Assembly: GCF_963169125.1 (NCBI RefSeq)
Contig: NC_084802.1
Location: 119,044,903 to 119,108,902, forward strand
DNA length: 64,000 nucleotides
Source of the DNA: Humulus lupulus
Taxonomy: Eukaryota; Streptophyta; Magnoliopsida; Rosales; Cannabaceae
Reading direction: 5' to 3'
Made by a program: the position numbers and the translations under genes. Positions 10,903 to 22,108 of this stretch are shown one piece after another (position 1 is the stretch's first letter; each line of letters starts with the position of its first letter). Under the pieces are notes generated by a model that saw nothing but the letters and a program-made list of their open reading frames with translations, did not search any database and was not told the DNA's origin.

Positions 10903-13863
10903 TGTTGACGTGGTTTTTCCCCAATAGTGGATTAAGAAATTTGATAATAGAGATATTAGGTTGTTTTTACTAAACCGTGATTAAACAAATGAAGGATATC
11001 ACAAACACTTGCACTTTTACGTGTGTAACGCCCTACTACCTTAGAGCCGTTACTTAGTGAGTTTAAAACAGAAATCGTGCTTTTGACTGACTCTACGTGG
11101 TTTCTAAAACCAAAGGTGTGAATAAACCAGAATCTAAGGCTGTACTCTTTGAAAATGTTTAGTTTCATTGAAAACGTTAAGTATCAAACATCTAGGATCC
11201 CAAAATAAGGTTTACAAAATATTTACAACTCAAAAATAGATTTACACCAGGTTAACTATCAAAAGAATGAGTTAATACAGCCATATACAAAATGCCCCCA
11301 ACCAAAGCAGTCGGGCAGGCCGAACATGTACGCGCCGCCCCCACGCTCTCCATACTCATGGCCGGTTGACTGACTCCTTGCTTTTACCTGCCACACGGAG
11401 CACCCGTGAGCCGAAGCCCAGCAAGAAAACCCAAATAGTACATAACATATGCATAGTATATAGCTGACATAATCCACTGATAAATAGGAAAACCCTCAGA
11501 CTAAACAAGCATGGCCATGCCGCCCCAGAGGCCTTACCAAAGCCCGGGGTCTCGGTCCTCACCGTCAGGATAACTCATGTATCCCTTGGGTCCCACCCTG
11601 GCTATAAGCACCCCATGTGCTGAGTGTTACTTCCGGCCCCAAGGCCGTACCCGGCCTTTGCCGCTCTCGGCCTTAGCCGTTCATTTCATTATAATTGCAC
11701 GCATAATACATTTCGAAATAATCATTCAAACATATAATAATTCATTCAAGGTCATACATTTGCAAGTAAAACAATCTAGGGCCATGCCCTGCAATAACAC
11801 TGTGGGCCCATGCCCTAATCCCGGGTGTTACGGTTTTCTTACCTTTATCCCGAGCTTTCCGATGCATCAAGGTCACAAGCACGGTCCTCTAGCACGAGCC
11901 TCCCCAAAATCCTAGTCACAACACACATAAAACACTTTTAATACTAACCAAGCCCAAGACCACTTCCCGGGACCAATCCCACACTCTCGGGACCTCTAAA
12001 TCCATAAAACAATACATTGGAACCATCCCCCGTGTCCTCGGGCAAAAGCCCTAAAAACCCAACTTTTTGGCTGCCAAAATGGCCTAGGGCCGCGACACTC
12101 CCTTCAAGGGTCGCGGCGCCCAGCGGCTAGGCCACATCCTGAAGCACCCTTGCACCGCGGCGCCCAAGAACAGGGCCGCGGCGCTCCTTCGGGAACCCAG
12201 ATTTCTGGGTTTCCTCTTGCGTTTTTCCCGAGCTACAACCTCTCCAAATCAACCCAAACAAATACCAAGACCCCAAAATCAAATCAAAACTTCATATGAA
12301 CCATCTAACAACCTATAGACACTAGAATCAAGATCAAAACACCATCACACTCAAAAATCCACCCTTTGATTTCTAATTTCAGCAACTCAAACCAAAACCT
12401 TAAAAAGCTTAGCTCATGCTTTAAATTCCTCAAATCAAAACAGAAACCAAACTTAAATGTGTATAAGATCCATACCTCAAGTGGAGAATTCACCCAAAAG
12501 CTTCCTTGATCTCCTCCTAGACTCCCACTTCAGCCCCCTCTACACTTCTTCTTCTTTTCTTCTTCTTGCCCTAGCTTTTCCTTTCCTCTAGTTTTTCTTC
12601 TCTTCAATTTTTATCAAAGCATTAAATGACCCCAATATCCCAGCTGAAAGTTGTCTAATTCCCTTGCCAAATGACCACTTTACCCCTTCCTAATAACCCT
12701 TCCTAACTAAACCTTCAAGGGTACTCAAGTCCTTTCACTTCTATTTCAATTCTACCATTTTCTATCTAAAACTTGTTACTCACAGCAGTTACAAACGATT
12801 ACACAGGTTACTCAATCGCCAATAACTATAACCATTCATTCTCAACTCAACTTATAAGATTCCCAAAGTTCCCCTAGGCTCCTCCCGAGCCGAGTACAAA
12901 ATCCCGTTGTGACTTTTGACTAAATAGCTCGCTAGGACTGTCTCGACGCGTGCATCACAATAAAAACACCACACTCACACGGCACAAATCACATAATACA
13001 ATTATCACATTTATGCCCTCAACGGGCTAAAATTACCAATTTACCCCTAACATACAAACGGGGCTCACATGCATTTGTATACAACCTAATCATGCATTAT
13101 AATCACATATTCAATCAAATTCATAAAATATCATGTCAATTTACTTCTCGCCCTCCAGGCATGCTTAAACAAGGTCTTAAACCTTCTTAGAAACTTGGGG
13201 TGTTACAACGTGGTTCGGTGGTTAAAATCCACCTAGTCCACAAGACAATCTTATTAATCTCCTTAGGGCTCTGGGTGAAATTATTTCTTACAATTTCAGT
13301 AGAGTTTCCATATCTCTAAAATCAGTCCCTTTTTCTATCCATTCCCCTCATATTTTTAGAGGGTTTTTCTGGATAGCTTTGGGTAACCACGTACATAAAT
13401 ATGGTAAATAATAAATTGGAATAACCTCCCATTTACATAGGGATATGATTGCCTATGGAATTTACATCTGTTATCTCAGGTAATAAATGTGTAATAAAAT
13501 CTGGGCATTAATGAGCGTTTAAGGAATCTCCGAGTCTTTTGGGATCCTTCACTATGTGTCATGATCAGGCTTCTGCAAGTTGAACACTTCCTTCGAGTTG
13601 GATGTCGAAGACCTGACCTAACCTGACACGGGCCATGCTCAAAGTATCTAGAAGGCGATTTAGCCATTACACATCTCGAACTAGGATTTTCGCGCAAAAG
13701 TTGATCTGGAGACTATCTGGTTGTCGTAAACTGTCAAGTTTGATTTGAGTTGCTCACTCCAGAGTTAGCCAGATGTTCTACCTGTAAATTTTCTCCATGC
13801 CCTTATTTTCCAACTGTACCCAGTGTTGAGTGATTCAATTCGTATTTATTCTGCGGTACAACA
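10903..13863 (-). mobile_element. LTR of element A, split by a solo LTR
   Basis: The gag-proximal end is fixed by TGTTGACG at 10903 next to the primer-site region. The outer end is placed at 13863, where CAACA mirrors the TGTTG start; LINE sequence follows. Without the nested 2.2-kb insertion the LTR would be about 0.77 kb. The outer boundary is inferred, since the partner target duplication lies outside the window. Confidence 0.68.
11025..13207 (-). mobile_element. Solo LTR of a Tekay-like chromovirus
   Basis: The ends are TGTAAC and GTTACA, with the exact 5-bp duplication ACGTG (11020-11024 and 13208-13212). Read on the minus strand it starts TGTAACACCCC and shares order and wording with the LTRs of element D (a GCATGTG...CCCCGTTTG block, TTGGTAATTT, GTTGAGGGC, a CTCGG-rich block). 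That gives the orientation and lineage. A GC-rich part at 12070-12200 repeats CGCGGCGCC. No internal domain is present, so it is a solo LTR. Confidence 0.88.
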
Positions 13864-15367
13864 CTAGAAATGTAAAGCAGAAGAAGTTATAGGTACTACA
13901 AAAAGAACCACTAGGATTTTGAAATATGCCCCAAAATTTCCTCCAAAACTTAATTCAAGACTACACCTCTCGTCATAATTACGATAGAACAAGAGGTTTA
14001 TCCAGTGTTGCCATCACTTGTTGATTAGACGAAAAGACAATTACTCCAATTCTTATTGCATTAGAAATGTTGAAATTGATGTGCCTACAAAAAAAGCGAA
14101 TTTCTTATTGCAATTTCCTCTTTCATGATCAAAGTTTCTAGTACTATGGATGGTTGTTCTGCAGGCCTCTGTGAGTGCGTTATAGCATCATAATAATTGT
14201 CTACCCAATTAATCACCTGATGCATTTTTCTAGCCAATTGTCCATGGGCTTTATTAGTCCTTTCATACCATACAATCCAAGCAACAATCAACATCTTCTG
14301 AAATGTTTCTTGTTCAAGTATTTTAGATGCATAGAGTATCACTGCCCTAAAAGAGATATCTTCTTCTTTCTTTGAAAGGAAATGGTAGTTCACTTGATTC
14401 CATATCTTCTAGGACACAGGGCACTAAAAAATATCATGTGGATTATAATCGTCTTCGTAGTCACACAATGGACAAGAGCTATGTGTTGAGATATTGTGAC
14501 GATGTAAACCTCTAAGTGTTGGAAGAATCTCATGGAAACCTCTCCAAATAAAGTGCAATATTTTGTGTGGAATTTTTGTTCCCCAAAAGGATCTCCACCA
14601 TAATGAGAGCACTTCACTAGACGATGATGGCAATGATGTGTCTATGGTAATGGCTAGATTGTACCCACTTTTTAGTGTATAGTTGCCATGATTCAAAAAA
14701 TTCCATAACCAAGAATCAACATGTGGAAAAGGACTTAATGGTATCGATAAAATGTTTTGGGCATTTGGCATGTTAAATAACTGTTGGATTAATGACATAT
14801 TCCATGACCTAGGTGATTGAATTAGTTCAGATACTTTTTATAGTATCTAATGGAATGCTTGAACTTGCAAGAAAAGATGGAGGTCTCGGTATCCAAAGAT
14901 CATTGAACGGATTTGTGTCAACTCCATTACCTATACGCTTTCATAAGCCCTTTCTTAAAAGATCTCTTCCCCACAAGATACTACACCAAGTCAGTGATGG
15001 ACAATGATCCCCTCTAGCCACTAAAATTCTTGAAATTTTGAAGTACCTTGCCTTTAGCACCTGAGCAATAATTGACGATGGAGTCATGAATATACGCCAA
15101 GCTTGTTTTGCTAGTAGTGCTTGATTATATTGGATAAAACTTATAAACCCCAAACCTCCATCACACTTAGGTCTACAAATCTTATGCCAAGCCCTCCAAT
15201 GAATCTTCTTAGTTGAATTAATAGATCCCCACCAATACCGAGCTATTTGTCCCTCAATTTCTTGGCACAACCCATTAGGAATTTGAAACAAGACATAAGG
15301 TATGTTGGCATAGCTTGAATCACTACTTTCAGAAGTATTTCTTTTCCTACTTGAGAGAAAAGCTTTA
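13864..15367 (-). pseudogene. LINE ORF2, 3' part (RT end, zf-RVT, start of RNase H)
   Basis: Minus-strand translation shows the end of the RT region (14941-15518: AMPTYLMSCFKFL, a WW-containing block and IHWRAWHKIC), then a zinc-binding RT-associated domain (zf-RVT) at 14424-14798 with LWWRSFWGTKIPHK and CPLC, then VWYERTNKAHG at 14085-14393. The start of an RNase H domain (IGVIVF, VMATLDKPL) is readable at about 13950-14050. This order is that of plant L1-type LINE ORF2. The RNase H is cut by the LTR of element A. Several frameshifts and stops make it a dead copy. Confidence 0.85.
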
Positions 15368-15739
15368 TGTGACGCCCCACATCACTATGGCTGCTTTCTA
15401 GAATGACGACTAGCCCTACAAACCAAGACAAGTCTTTCCAGCGTGCTTTGTCCTCACTCGCACACTTCCTGGGAAAACTTCCCAGGAGGTCACCCATCCC
15501 TAGATAACTCCAGGCCAAGCACGCTTAACCATGGAGTTCTCAAGTGATGGGCTACCGAAAAGAAGATGCACCTTCCTGATATAGGTAGTATCCATCAATC
15601 CATTTAAGCCCTCTTCAATTGTGTAGTCCCATACCTACACAGTCTTAGAATCATTACACATGACCTTCCCCAGGTGGTGTGGGATTGCACAGCTTACCCG
15701 GTCTTTCCCCTTATGGATCACAGGATTCTGACTGTCAGA
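15368..15739 (-). repeat. Cassandra 3' LTR
   Basis: This is the left copy of the 372-base terminal repeat; in the minus orientation it is the downstream LTR. It ends GTCAGA where the other copy has GTCACA. It carries one 5S-like promoter block. Confidence 0.9.
15478..15526 (-). other. 5S rRNA-like internal promoter in Cassandra 3' LTR
   Basis: On the minus strand AAGCGTGCTTGG (15515-15526) matches the A box of plant 5S rRNA. GGATGGGTGACCTCCTGGG, about 15 bases further on, matches the C-box region. In 5S genes these bind TFIIIA/TFIIIC for RNA polymerase III. Here the block is part of an LTR and not a 5S gene. Confidence 0.88.
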
Positions 15740-15811
15740 ATCACCCCCCCTTACGGGCCCGACGTCCCCATCGGCCACACTTCCGGCTGGGTCAAGGCTC
15801 TGATACCATTA
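15740..15811 (-). promoter_or_regulatory. Cassandra interior with primer site and purine tract
   Basis: Minus strand: TGGTATCAGAGCC at 15797-15809 is complementary to the 3' end of initiator-Met tRNA and primes minus-strand DNA. AAGGGGGGG at about 15745-15754 is the polypurine tract in front of the other LTR. There is no coding capacity. Confidence 0.9.
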
Positions 15812-16183
15812 TGTGACGCCCCACATCACTATGGCTGCTTTTTGGAATGACGACTAGCCCTACAAACCAAGACAAGTCTTTCCAGTGTGCTTTGTCCTCA
15901 CTCGCACACTTCCTAGGAAAACTTCCCAGGAGGTCACCCATCCCTAGATTACTCCAGGCCAAGCACGCTTAACCATGGAGTTCTCAAGTGATGGGCAACC
16001 GAAAAGAAGATGCACCTTCCTGATATAGGTAGTACCCATCAATCCATTTAAGCCCTCTTCAACTGTGTAGTCCCATACCTACATAGTCTTAGAATCATTA
16101 CACATGACCTTCCCCAGGCGGTGTGGGATTGCACAGCTTACCCGGTCTTTCCCCTTACGGATCACGGGATTCTGACTGTCACA
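15812..16183 (-). repeat. Cassandra 5' LTR
   Basis: This is the right copy of the terminal repeat. It includes a second 5S-like block at about 15923-15970 (A box at 15959-15970). As the upstream LTR in minus orientation it would drive the element's own transcript. Confidence 0.9.
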
Positions 16184-17370
16184 CTTTAATTCCCATGTAT
16201 GTAATCGCCTCCAAATTCTGTCTTTGATCGAACTAAACAACACTTTTTTGTTTCTTCCTCCCAACATTGGTAAACCCAAATATGTTTCTATAATTGCAGT
16301 CATTTGCATGTTAAGAGAGGTTGCATATAGATCTCTAATCCCATAAAAGGTATTCGGAAAGAAATAGAGCAAGGACTTGATAAAATTAATCATTTGCTAA
16401 AGAATAAACAAAAGGACATGGTTAATCCCTCCATGTTGTTCTCCGTAGTCAGAAAAAATAACTAAATAAAATTATCTGATAATTATTGGATTGTTTACTA
16501 GGGAGAGAAATTGAAAAAGCACCATATATTTTGCCTGTCCTGAATAACGATAATAACAAAAAAAAAATGTTTTGAATGGCGTGAAAGGATCTTTCAGAAG
16601 CCTGACAAAAAAGAAGACAGTCATCTGCCAAAAATATGTCTCTTATCCTCTCTGCTTGTCTTATTAATGCTCAAAAACCTTCTGCACAGATCAAAACTAA
16701 ATATGGTGAAATTGGATCACCTTGTCGCAAACCTCTGGAAGGAATCACTGCACCATGGATGGACCCATTGATTTGAAATGAACAGCGGACTGAAGTTACA
16801 CATTTCATTAACTTCTTAACCTATGAATGCTTGAATCCCAATTTAAGTAACATTCTCTCAAGGTGTTGCTAGAAAAGGCTTTCATATATTAATCAAGACA
16901 TTTCAGGTAGATTTGTAGTGAACATTGCAAAGGCTAATCGGGTGAAAATCACTAATAGAGACTGATTGCTTTACTTTAGGAATCAAAGTGACTAAAGTAG
17001 AATTGATGAGAGACACGTCAACAGAACCATTTAAACAATCGAGGATGTTTTTTGATACCAATGGACCAACAATGTTCCAATATTGTTGATAAAATAAAGC
17101 ACTCATCTCATTAGGTCCAGGGATTTTGTCAGCAGGGATAGAGACCACTGCTTCTTTAATTTCTTCAAGTGTCAAAGGTGCTTCTGATTCTAAGTTCATC
17201 TCATCTGTCACAAGTGGGTCAATAGCCTGTAGTAATTCTTCAACTTGAGCTTCTGAGGGTGACGATGAGGTAAACAGAGCATTATAGAATCTCATTGTAA
17301 TGTCACTAATATCACATTCCCTAGTGCCCCACTAATTATTTTCATTAAAGAGTCCTGAAGTACAAAGATA
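16184..17370 (-). pseudogene. LINE ORF2, reverse transcriptase core
   Basis: Minus-strand translation shows the non-LTR RT domain. The N-terminal part at 16903-17295 has RFYNALFTSS, ADKIPGPNEMSALFYQ, VTLIPKVK and ISLCNVHYK. The catalytic box with ADDCLLFCQAS lies near 16600-16631, and the later segment TYLGLPMLGGRNK is at 16230-16300. Such an enzyme copies LINE RNA directly at a nicked target. The coding signal fades near 17370, where element B starts. Stops and shifts between about 16640 and 16900 make it non-functional. Confidence 0.85.
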
Positions 17371-18445
17371 ACAAGATAAATTAAGAAAAAATTTATACTA
17401 TATAATGAGATACATATAGTTATGACGAAAGGCAGAAACTTGATTTATAAAAGGGAATCAAAAGGTATTGGATATACTTTTGGGGTTTTATGGGAAAAAT
17501 AATCATTCTTTAATCATAGCAAATCCGAGCCTTGAGAAGAAAAACCAAACAAGAGACAAGTGTCCACGAGGTGCTTCAAGAAGATAGGAAAAACCTGGAA
17601 ACCAAGCCCACGCCCACTAGGACCCCCAGGGGCTAGATCAGGGGGCGATTTGGAGGGGCGACCTACGAGGGTGACCTCAGAAGGAGGAGGCGAGCTCAGG
17701 GGGAAAGCTCAAGGTCCCATGAAGCCCAAACGTCATTTGGCCCTACTCGAGACTAGGGAACGCATGTTAGACTCCCTAGAGGCTAGGAAGATGATTCAAA
17801 TGTCCTCAACAACCTTGGAGTAACGACTTAGGACCCCATTGAACTTGAGAGTATATATGCCCAATAGGTCCATACAGCTTGATGGCATAGTCTTTCCTCA
17901 GGTTCAAGCTATAAGCACCTTATACTCCACTCTCAAGGGCTTATCAAGATATAGACAAAGTAAAGGTACAAAAAAGGTCTGAGTAGTACAGAGTGCAAAC
18001 TAGACACAACCATCAGAGGAGTGGAGGTCGTACTAAGTTAGAGGAGCAGTGGTCGTTCAAAGTACTGGGAGGAGGACTACATCCTCCCACTCCTTCGACC
18101 ACAATCAGACCCCATAGGCCTGAAACTTGACACCACTAACGCCTGCGCCATTATCCTCTGAGGTGCCCAGTAGTACACTAATTTCTTTGTCCCATTGGGA
18201 CCTTTTTTATACTAAGAGCCATTAGAGCTCCCATATAAATATGGCCTCCTCAGATCATTGCAAGGAGGTGGAGAAATTCACTGTGTTCAAAGTATATTGA
18301 GTAATATACAAGCATTTCTTCTTCATTATGGTTCAAAGCTTTTCTTATTCAAGTATTCTCTAAGTTCCTTCTAAGTTCATCATTTTCTTAAATATATCTT
18401 TGAGTTTTCTGACTTAATATCATTGACGAGTTCTCACCGTCAACA
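17371..18445 (+). mobile_element. 5' LTR of element B
   Basis: The 3' end is sharp: GACGAGTTCTCACCGTCAACA ends at 18445 with one base different from the LTR end of Y, followed by the primer-site region. A TATA-like CATATAAATATGG lies at about 18233-18245, some 200 bases before the end. The 5' limit is uncertain; LINE coding is lost near 17370 and no clear TG start or flanking duplication could be fixed. The reading frame at 17560-17823 inside it resembles no known protein and is probably chance. Confidence 0.65.
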
Positions 18446-18465
18446 GTTTCGCCCCATCTATGGGA
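18446..18465 (+). promoter_or_regulatory. Primer-binding-site region of element B
   Basis: The segment GTTTCGCCCCATCTATGGG follows the LTR at once. It corresponds to GTTTGGCGCCGTCTGTGGG in young element Y, so the site has decayed. Confidence 0.65.
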
Positions 18466-18513
18466 GGGACAAGTATCAAGCCATTGTTCTTCCATCAATT
18501 CTGACAAGAAGAC

Positions 18514-18581
18514 ATGCCAAGGCGTTCAAGATGCCTACATGAATCTCAGGATGTTTAGATCCACCTTGATGGAGACCAACT
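18514..18581 (+). pseudogene. Start of gag of element B
   Basis: ATG at 18514 is followed by codons for M-P-R-R-S-R, collinear with the gag start of Y at 48989 (M-P-R-R-S-K-R). After about 20 codons, one of them a stop, the CACTA transposon begins at 18582. The gag sequence resumes at 27249. Confidence 0.7.
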
Positions 18582-18730
18582 CACTACAACAAAATAGGAG
18601 TTTATGACATTATTTGGGAGACATTGAAAGTCTACAATGTCTCCCAAATGGGGAGACGTTATAGGTGGGGTCATTGTAAGTATATATCTCACGTCTCCCA
18701 ATGGGAGACATTGAAAGTCTCCCAAATTAA
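18582..18730. repeat. Left subterminal repeats of the CACTA element
   Basis: Just inside the terminal repeat, the core GGGAGAC(A/G)TT and its inverse recur about six times, for example GGGAGACATTGAAAG twice and ATGTCTCCCAAA once. In En/Spm such subterminal motifs are bound by the second transposon protein (TNPA). After about 18725 follows an AT-rich stretch to 18900 with repeated TTAATTAAATTGAAAT, in which I see no gene. Confidence 0.82.
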
Positions 18731-18999
18731 AAAAAATTAAATTAAATTAAATTAATTTATAATTAATATTATTTTAATTTGATTTAATAATTAATTAAAT
18801 TGAAATTATTTTAATATTAATTTAATAATTAATTAAATTGAAATCAATCTAATAATAATTTAAATTGAAATTGACATAATTAATAAAATAAAATAAGCAA
18901 GAAAAAGAAAATTGGTTAGACATATATTTGTTAGACATATACAAAAAACACAAATATTGCATTGTGTATGAAGAAAGAGGTAAAAAATAAGAAAACCTA

Positions 19000-21568
19000 A
19001 TAAAGAGATCGGTAACTTTGGATTATTGGTAGTATATATGTCACCCATTCTTGTCGCAACTCATCAATTTGTGCCTCTGTATATGACGCACTTGTTAGTT
19101 GCAAAAAATTATAAAGTAAAATATATTAAGTAATTATTTGATTACATTTTTATATATGGTTTCAAAAATAATTTGTAAATTTTAATTAATAATACCATTG
19201 TCAAGTAATGTCTGGGACTCGCATGTTCAATCAAATCCTTCAACATCCTCATTATGTAGTATCCACATGCCACATTTTCTGGTTGGTGTGGACACTAATT
19301 ATTTAAAAGTATGAGTAATTCATTATTAAATTGAAACTTGTTAAAAAATGCATACATATTGTTCTACTTAATAATTATAAAAGTTCAAAAATTTAAGTTG
19401 TAAGTACTTACCTAAGGTTGCTTAATGCGTAGAGTATCAGGGATCTCAACATCAGGAAGACTCATAGAGAAAAAAAGATTGAAAGGGCTGATGATCACTG
19501 ATACCATCTCCTCACGATTATTCAGATATGAATTCACCGGATCACAACAATAAACACGATATGCATATGGTGCCAAAATAAGCAACATCCAATGTTCACT
19601 CCATAAGAAAAACAAAAAAAAATTATAACTCAAATGTTAAACAAAGAAAGTATTGATATTGGTTGGAAAAATGATAAATTTTTAAACTTACCCATGGCTC
19701 CAAGGGACAAGCATAACTTGTTCTTTTGATTTTACATCATTGCATCGTCTGAATAGATTTTGAGCATGATCTTCGAATGAACTCCCTTGAGTGGCTACAA
19801 TATTAGAATTGACAAATAAAAACTTATTTTGGTGACCTTGTTGTACCACATATTTGTAAATGAACCTCATACAAAAATACGAAAATTGTTATATGAATGA
19901 ATAAATCAGATTAGAAAATTAAATGAAAGAACTTTGTGAGATATATACCTCATGTTGCTGATGACAATTGCTTTTCCAATCTTCTCCTTTCGAGCAAACT
20001 GAAGTATGTCATCCTTAAATATATAATAGTGAGACATATCCTGATAAAAAAATTTAGACTCTATGCCTAGATTGACACACTTGCCATCAACCCACTGAGA
20101 TACGATATTGTGTAATCGTTCCAATGGAGTGTGGGGCAGTTGTGTTGGAGGTGTTTGTGGTAGTCTTCTTTCTCATGGTTGTTGTGTTGATGGAGCTTTT
20201 GGTCGTTGTGATATGGTCCTACTTGTAGAGGGAGCCTGTATACAATAATATCAAAAAAATTTTTAAAAAATGCAAACAAATCAATATAGAATTGTAAAGA
20301 TAATTATGTAAAAATATGGCATCACCTCATGATATATATCTTCAGATATAATGACCAAATCCTTAGGCCACACTATTGGCGTCCCAATGGCTTGAGAATC
20401 TATGTACATATCCAAATCAAGATATGCAAAAGGGAGAGGACAGGTTGGCTTAAGAACACTAGTAATCATAACTTGGTAGTTGTTGCCTGCCTCTCTTTCA
20501 ATGAGTTTACCTGATGCAACAACGTTTGAAACCGAACCAATGGCTATTTGGCATGCTCGGCCTTGCGCAAGAAACATATTATATACAAATAAGCATGTTG
20601 AAACAGTAAAGAAATTTATTTGGTTTTGGAATATTCAAGAAAGTTTAATTACCTCTTGCAAAAGCGGTTGTAGTGTAATAATTTGATCTTCTGCTTGAGG
20701 AACTAGTGGGTCGGGCACATAGTATGATGGTGGTGCTGGTGGGACTCCAATATTGGATCCCGACCCGCTCTATTGGGCCATGAATTTTCTTAAGAGTTCA
20801 TCTTGTTGCCTAAGGCACTCTTCTAGACATTATGCTTGTTGACGATGTTCTTCTTCTTCTTTCTAATGTCGTCATTCGAAGAAGAGGCTTTTGATTTATT
20901 TTTCATTAAGCTAGGTGTTTGAGTATTCCAGTATACAGTGCAGGACACACCGTGTCCTCCAGCCCTAACATGTCCTCGGGGCTCAGGAGTGCCCAACGCC
21001 CTCGTCAGCACATCATCAGGGCCATCAGGTGCCCATTTACCCTCAGCTTGGAGTTGCCAGTAATGAACCCGTGAAACAATATTCATAGAAAGTTATATAT
21101 AGAAGCTAATAATTTGATATACCAACATTATTAAATATGAACACTTACAATATTTTTTTGAATCTCAGAGGCCTCTCCAACTACCTCTCATTTTGCATTC
21201 TTACGACCCATGCTCCACAAGTCTGCCCTATCAAGTTCATTCAGACTTTTTCCACTTTGTTCCATTAACATCTCTTCAATACGCACATAGCCTCCTCTTG
21301 AGAGGTTGTGATTGTATTTATTCAATGCTCGATATTTTTGCATCTCTTCTCTCTTTCTACGCAACTCAGGAATTAATCTTGAGTTCACAAACTTTAACCA
21401 TTCATCTGGATTTATGACATTCTCAAATCCAAATGGAATAGCTGGCGGGAACTCATTTGGGAATTTTTTCCAAGCGTCATACACGTGTACCCTTGTGAGA
21501 TTAGTCTTCCAATTTCGGAAGTACTTTCCCGCATCGATCAATATTTGTTTCTTTTGTTTAGGATCCAA
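19000..21568 (-). pseudogene. CACTA second gene: Transposase_24 plus Ulp1-like cysteine peptidase
   Basis: Exon-like pieces on the minus strand, in order. At 21188-21568 is a plant transposase domain (Transposase_24 / Ptta type) with WLKFVNSRLIPELRRKRE and KYNHNLSRGGY. At 20281-20577 is a middle domain with an IVWPKDLVI motif. At about 20124-19190 is a C48 Ulp1-like peptidase. Its catalytic candidates are all present: His in SEHWMLLILAP, Asp in VYCCDPVNS, Cys in ACGYYIMR (near 19265). A tail with YTEAQIDELRQEW ends near 19020. Known Ulp1 enzymes cleave SUMO; the role here is unknown. Gaps between pieces look like introns, but I cannot define all splice sites, so whether the gene is intact is open. 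Confidence 0.75.
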
Positions 21569-22108
21569 ATCAAAAGTTTTCTACAAGTTTGAAAGTAATA
21601 AGAATCATATTATTACAACAATATATATTTTAAAAACATTAAATGAAATGTGATTAATAAAATAATACCTTCATTGTATCCCATATTTTAGTTTTATCCA
21701 CCATACTAACATCGTTCCAACTATTAGTGTTGATGGACACAGTGGCTCGAACAATAGCTTTAAGTTGTGATGAAACATTACTTCTAGTCTCGCCAACTAT
21801 TTGACCGTACTCGTTCTATTCAACATGTGGAAGATGTCCTTCACTCCATTTTTTGGTGTTTTTAGACATCCATGTGCGTCCTCTCATAGTTTTATGTTCT
21901 TGTTCCACTGGCTAAGAATGAGGGCGATGCTCCCCCTCATCAGAACTACCACCAAAAGGATCACCCTCCATCTGTGAAACAGAAATATCATTATTATAAC
22001 CATTTTGGGCACTCATAATCATAAAAAAAAGTTATACAAACATTTGAATTAAAGATGAAACTAAAAATTTCACATATCATAAACATATCAAACTTATTAA
22101 ATGGTACC

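Larger units (their letters stand above)
1..13863 (-). mobile_element. Ty3/gypsy element A (Tat-like), cut by the left window edge
   Basis: Read on the minus strand from 13863 down to 1, the order is LTR, primer-site region, gag, protease, RT, RNase H, a second RNase H, and integrase. Two RNase H domains in tandem after RT are a hallmark of the plant Tat lineage. The integrase C-terminus lies at the very left edge, so the 3' part and 3' LTR are outside the window. Four solo LTRs interrupt it, and its reading frames carry many stops and shifts, so this is an old, dead copy. Its right boundary at 13863 is inferred from a TGTTG/CAACA inverted terminal match (10903 and 13863). The flanking duplication cannot be checked because the other end is not visible. 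Confidence 0.85.
15368..16183 (-). mobile_element. Cassandra (terminal-repeat retrotransposon in miniature)
   Basis: A complete, tiny non-coding LTR element of 816 bases. Two direct repeats of 372 bases (15368-15739, 15812-16183) start TGTGACGCC, and the outer right end is GTCACA. The target duplication is CTTTA (15363-15367 and 16184-16188). The 72-base interior holds a minus-strand initiator-Met primer site and a G-run purine tract. Each LTR contains 5S rRNA-like promoter sequence, the defining trait of Cassandra. By eye the LTRs differ at about 13 sites, so it is not recent. It splits the RT of the LINE, and removing it rejoins the LINE frame. Confidence 0.93.

Noticed and set aside
15478..15526. 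5S rRNA gene
   Set aside because: The 5S-like block is embedded in the direct repeats of Cassandra with primer site and target duplication; only part of the 5S sequence is kept.
17560..17823. An 87-codon frame in the LTR of B
   Set aside because: GC-rich part of an LTR, no known domain and no conserved counterpart in the LTR of Y.
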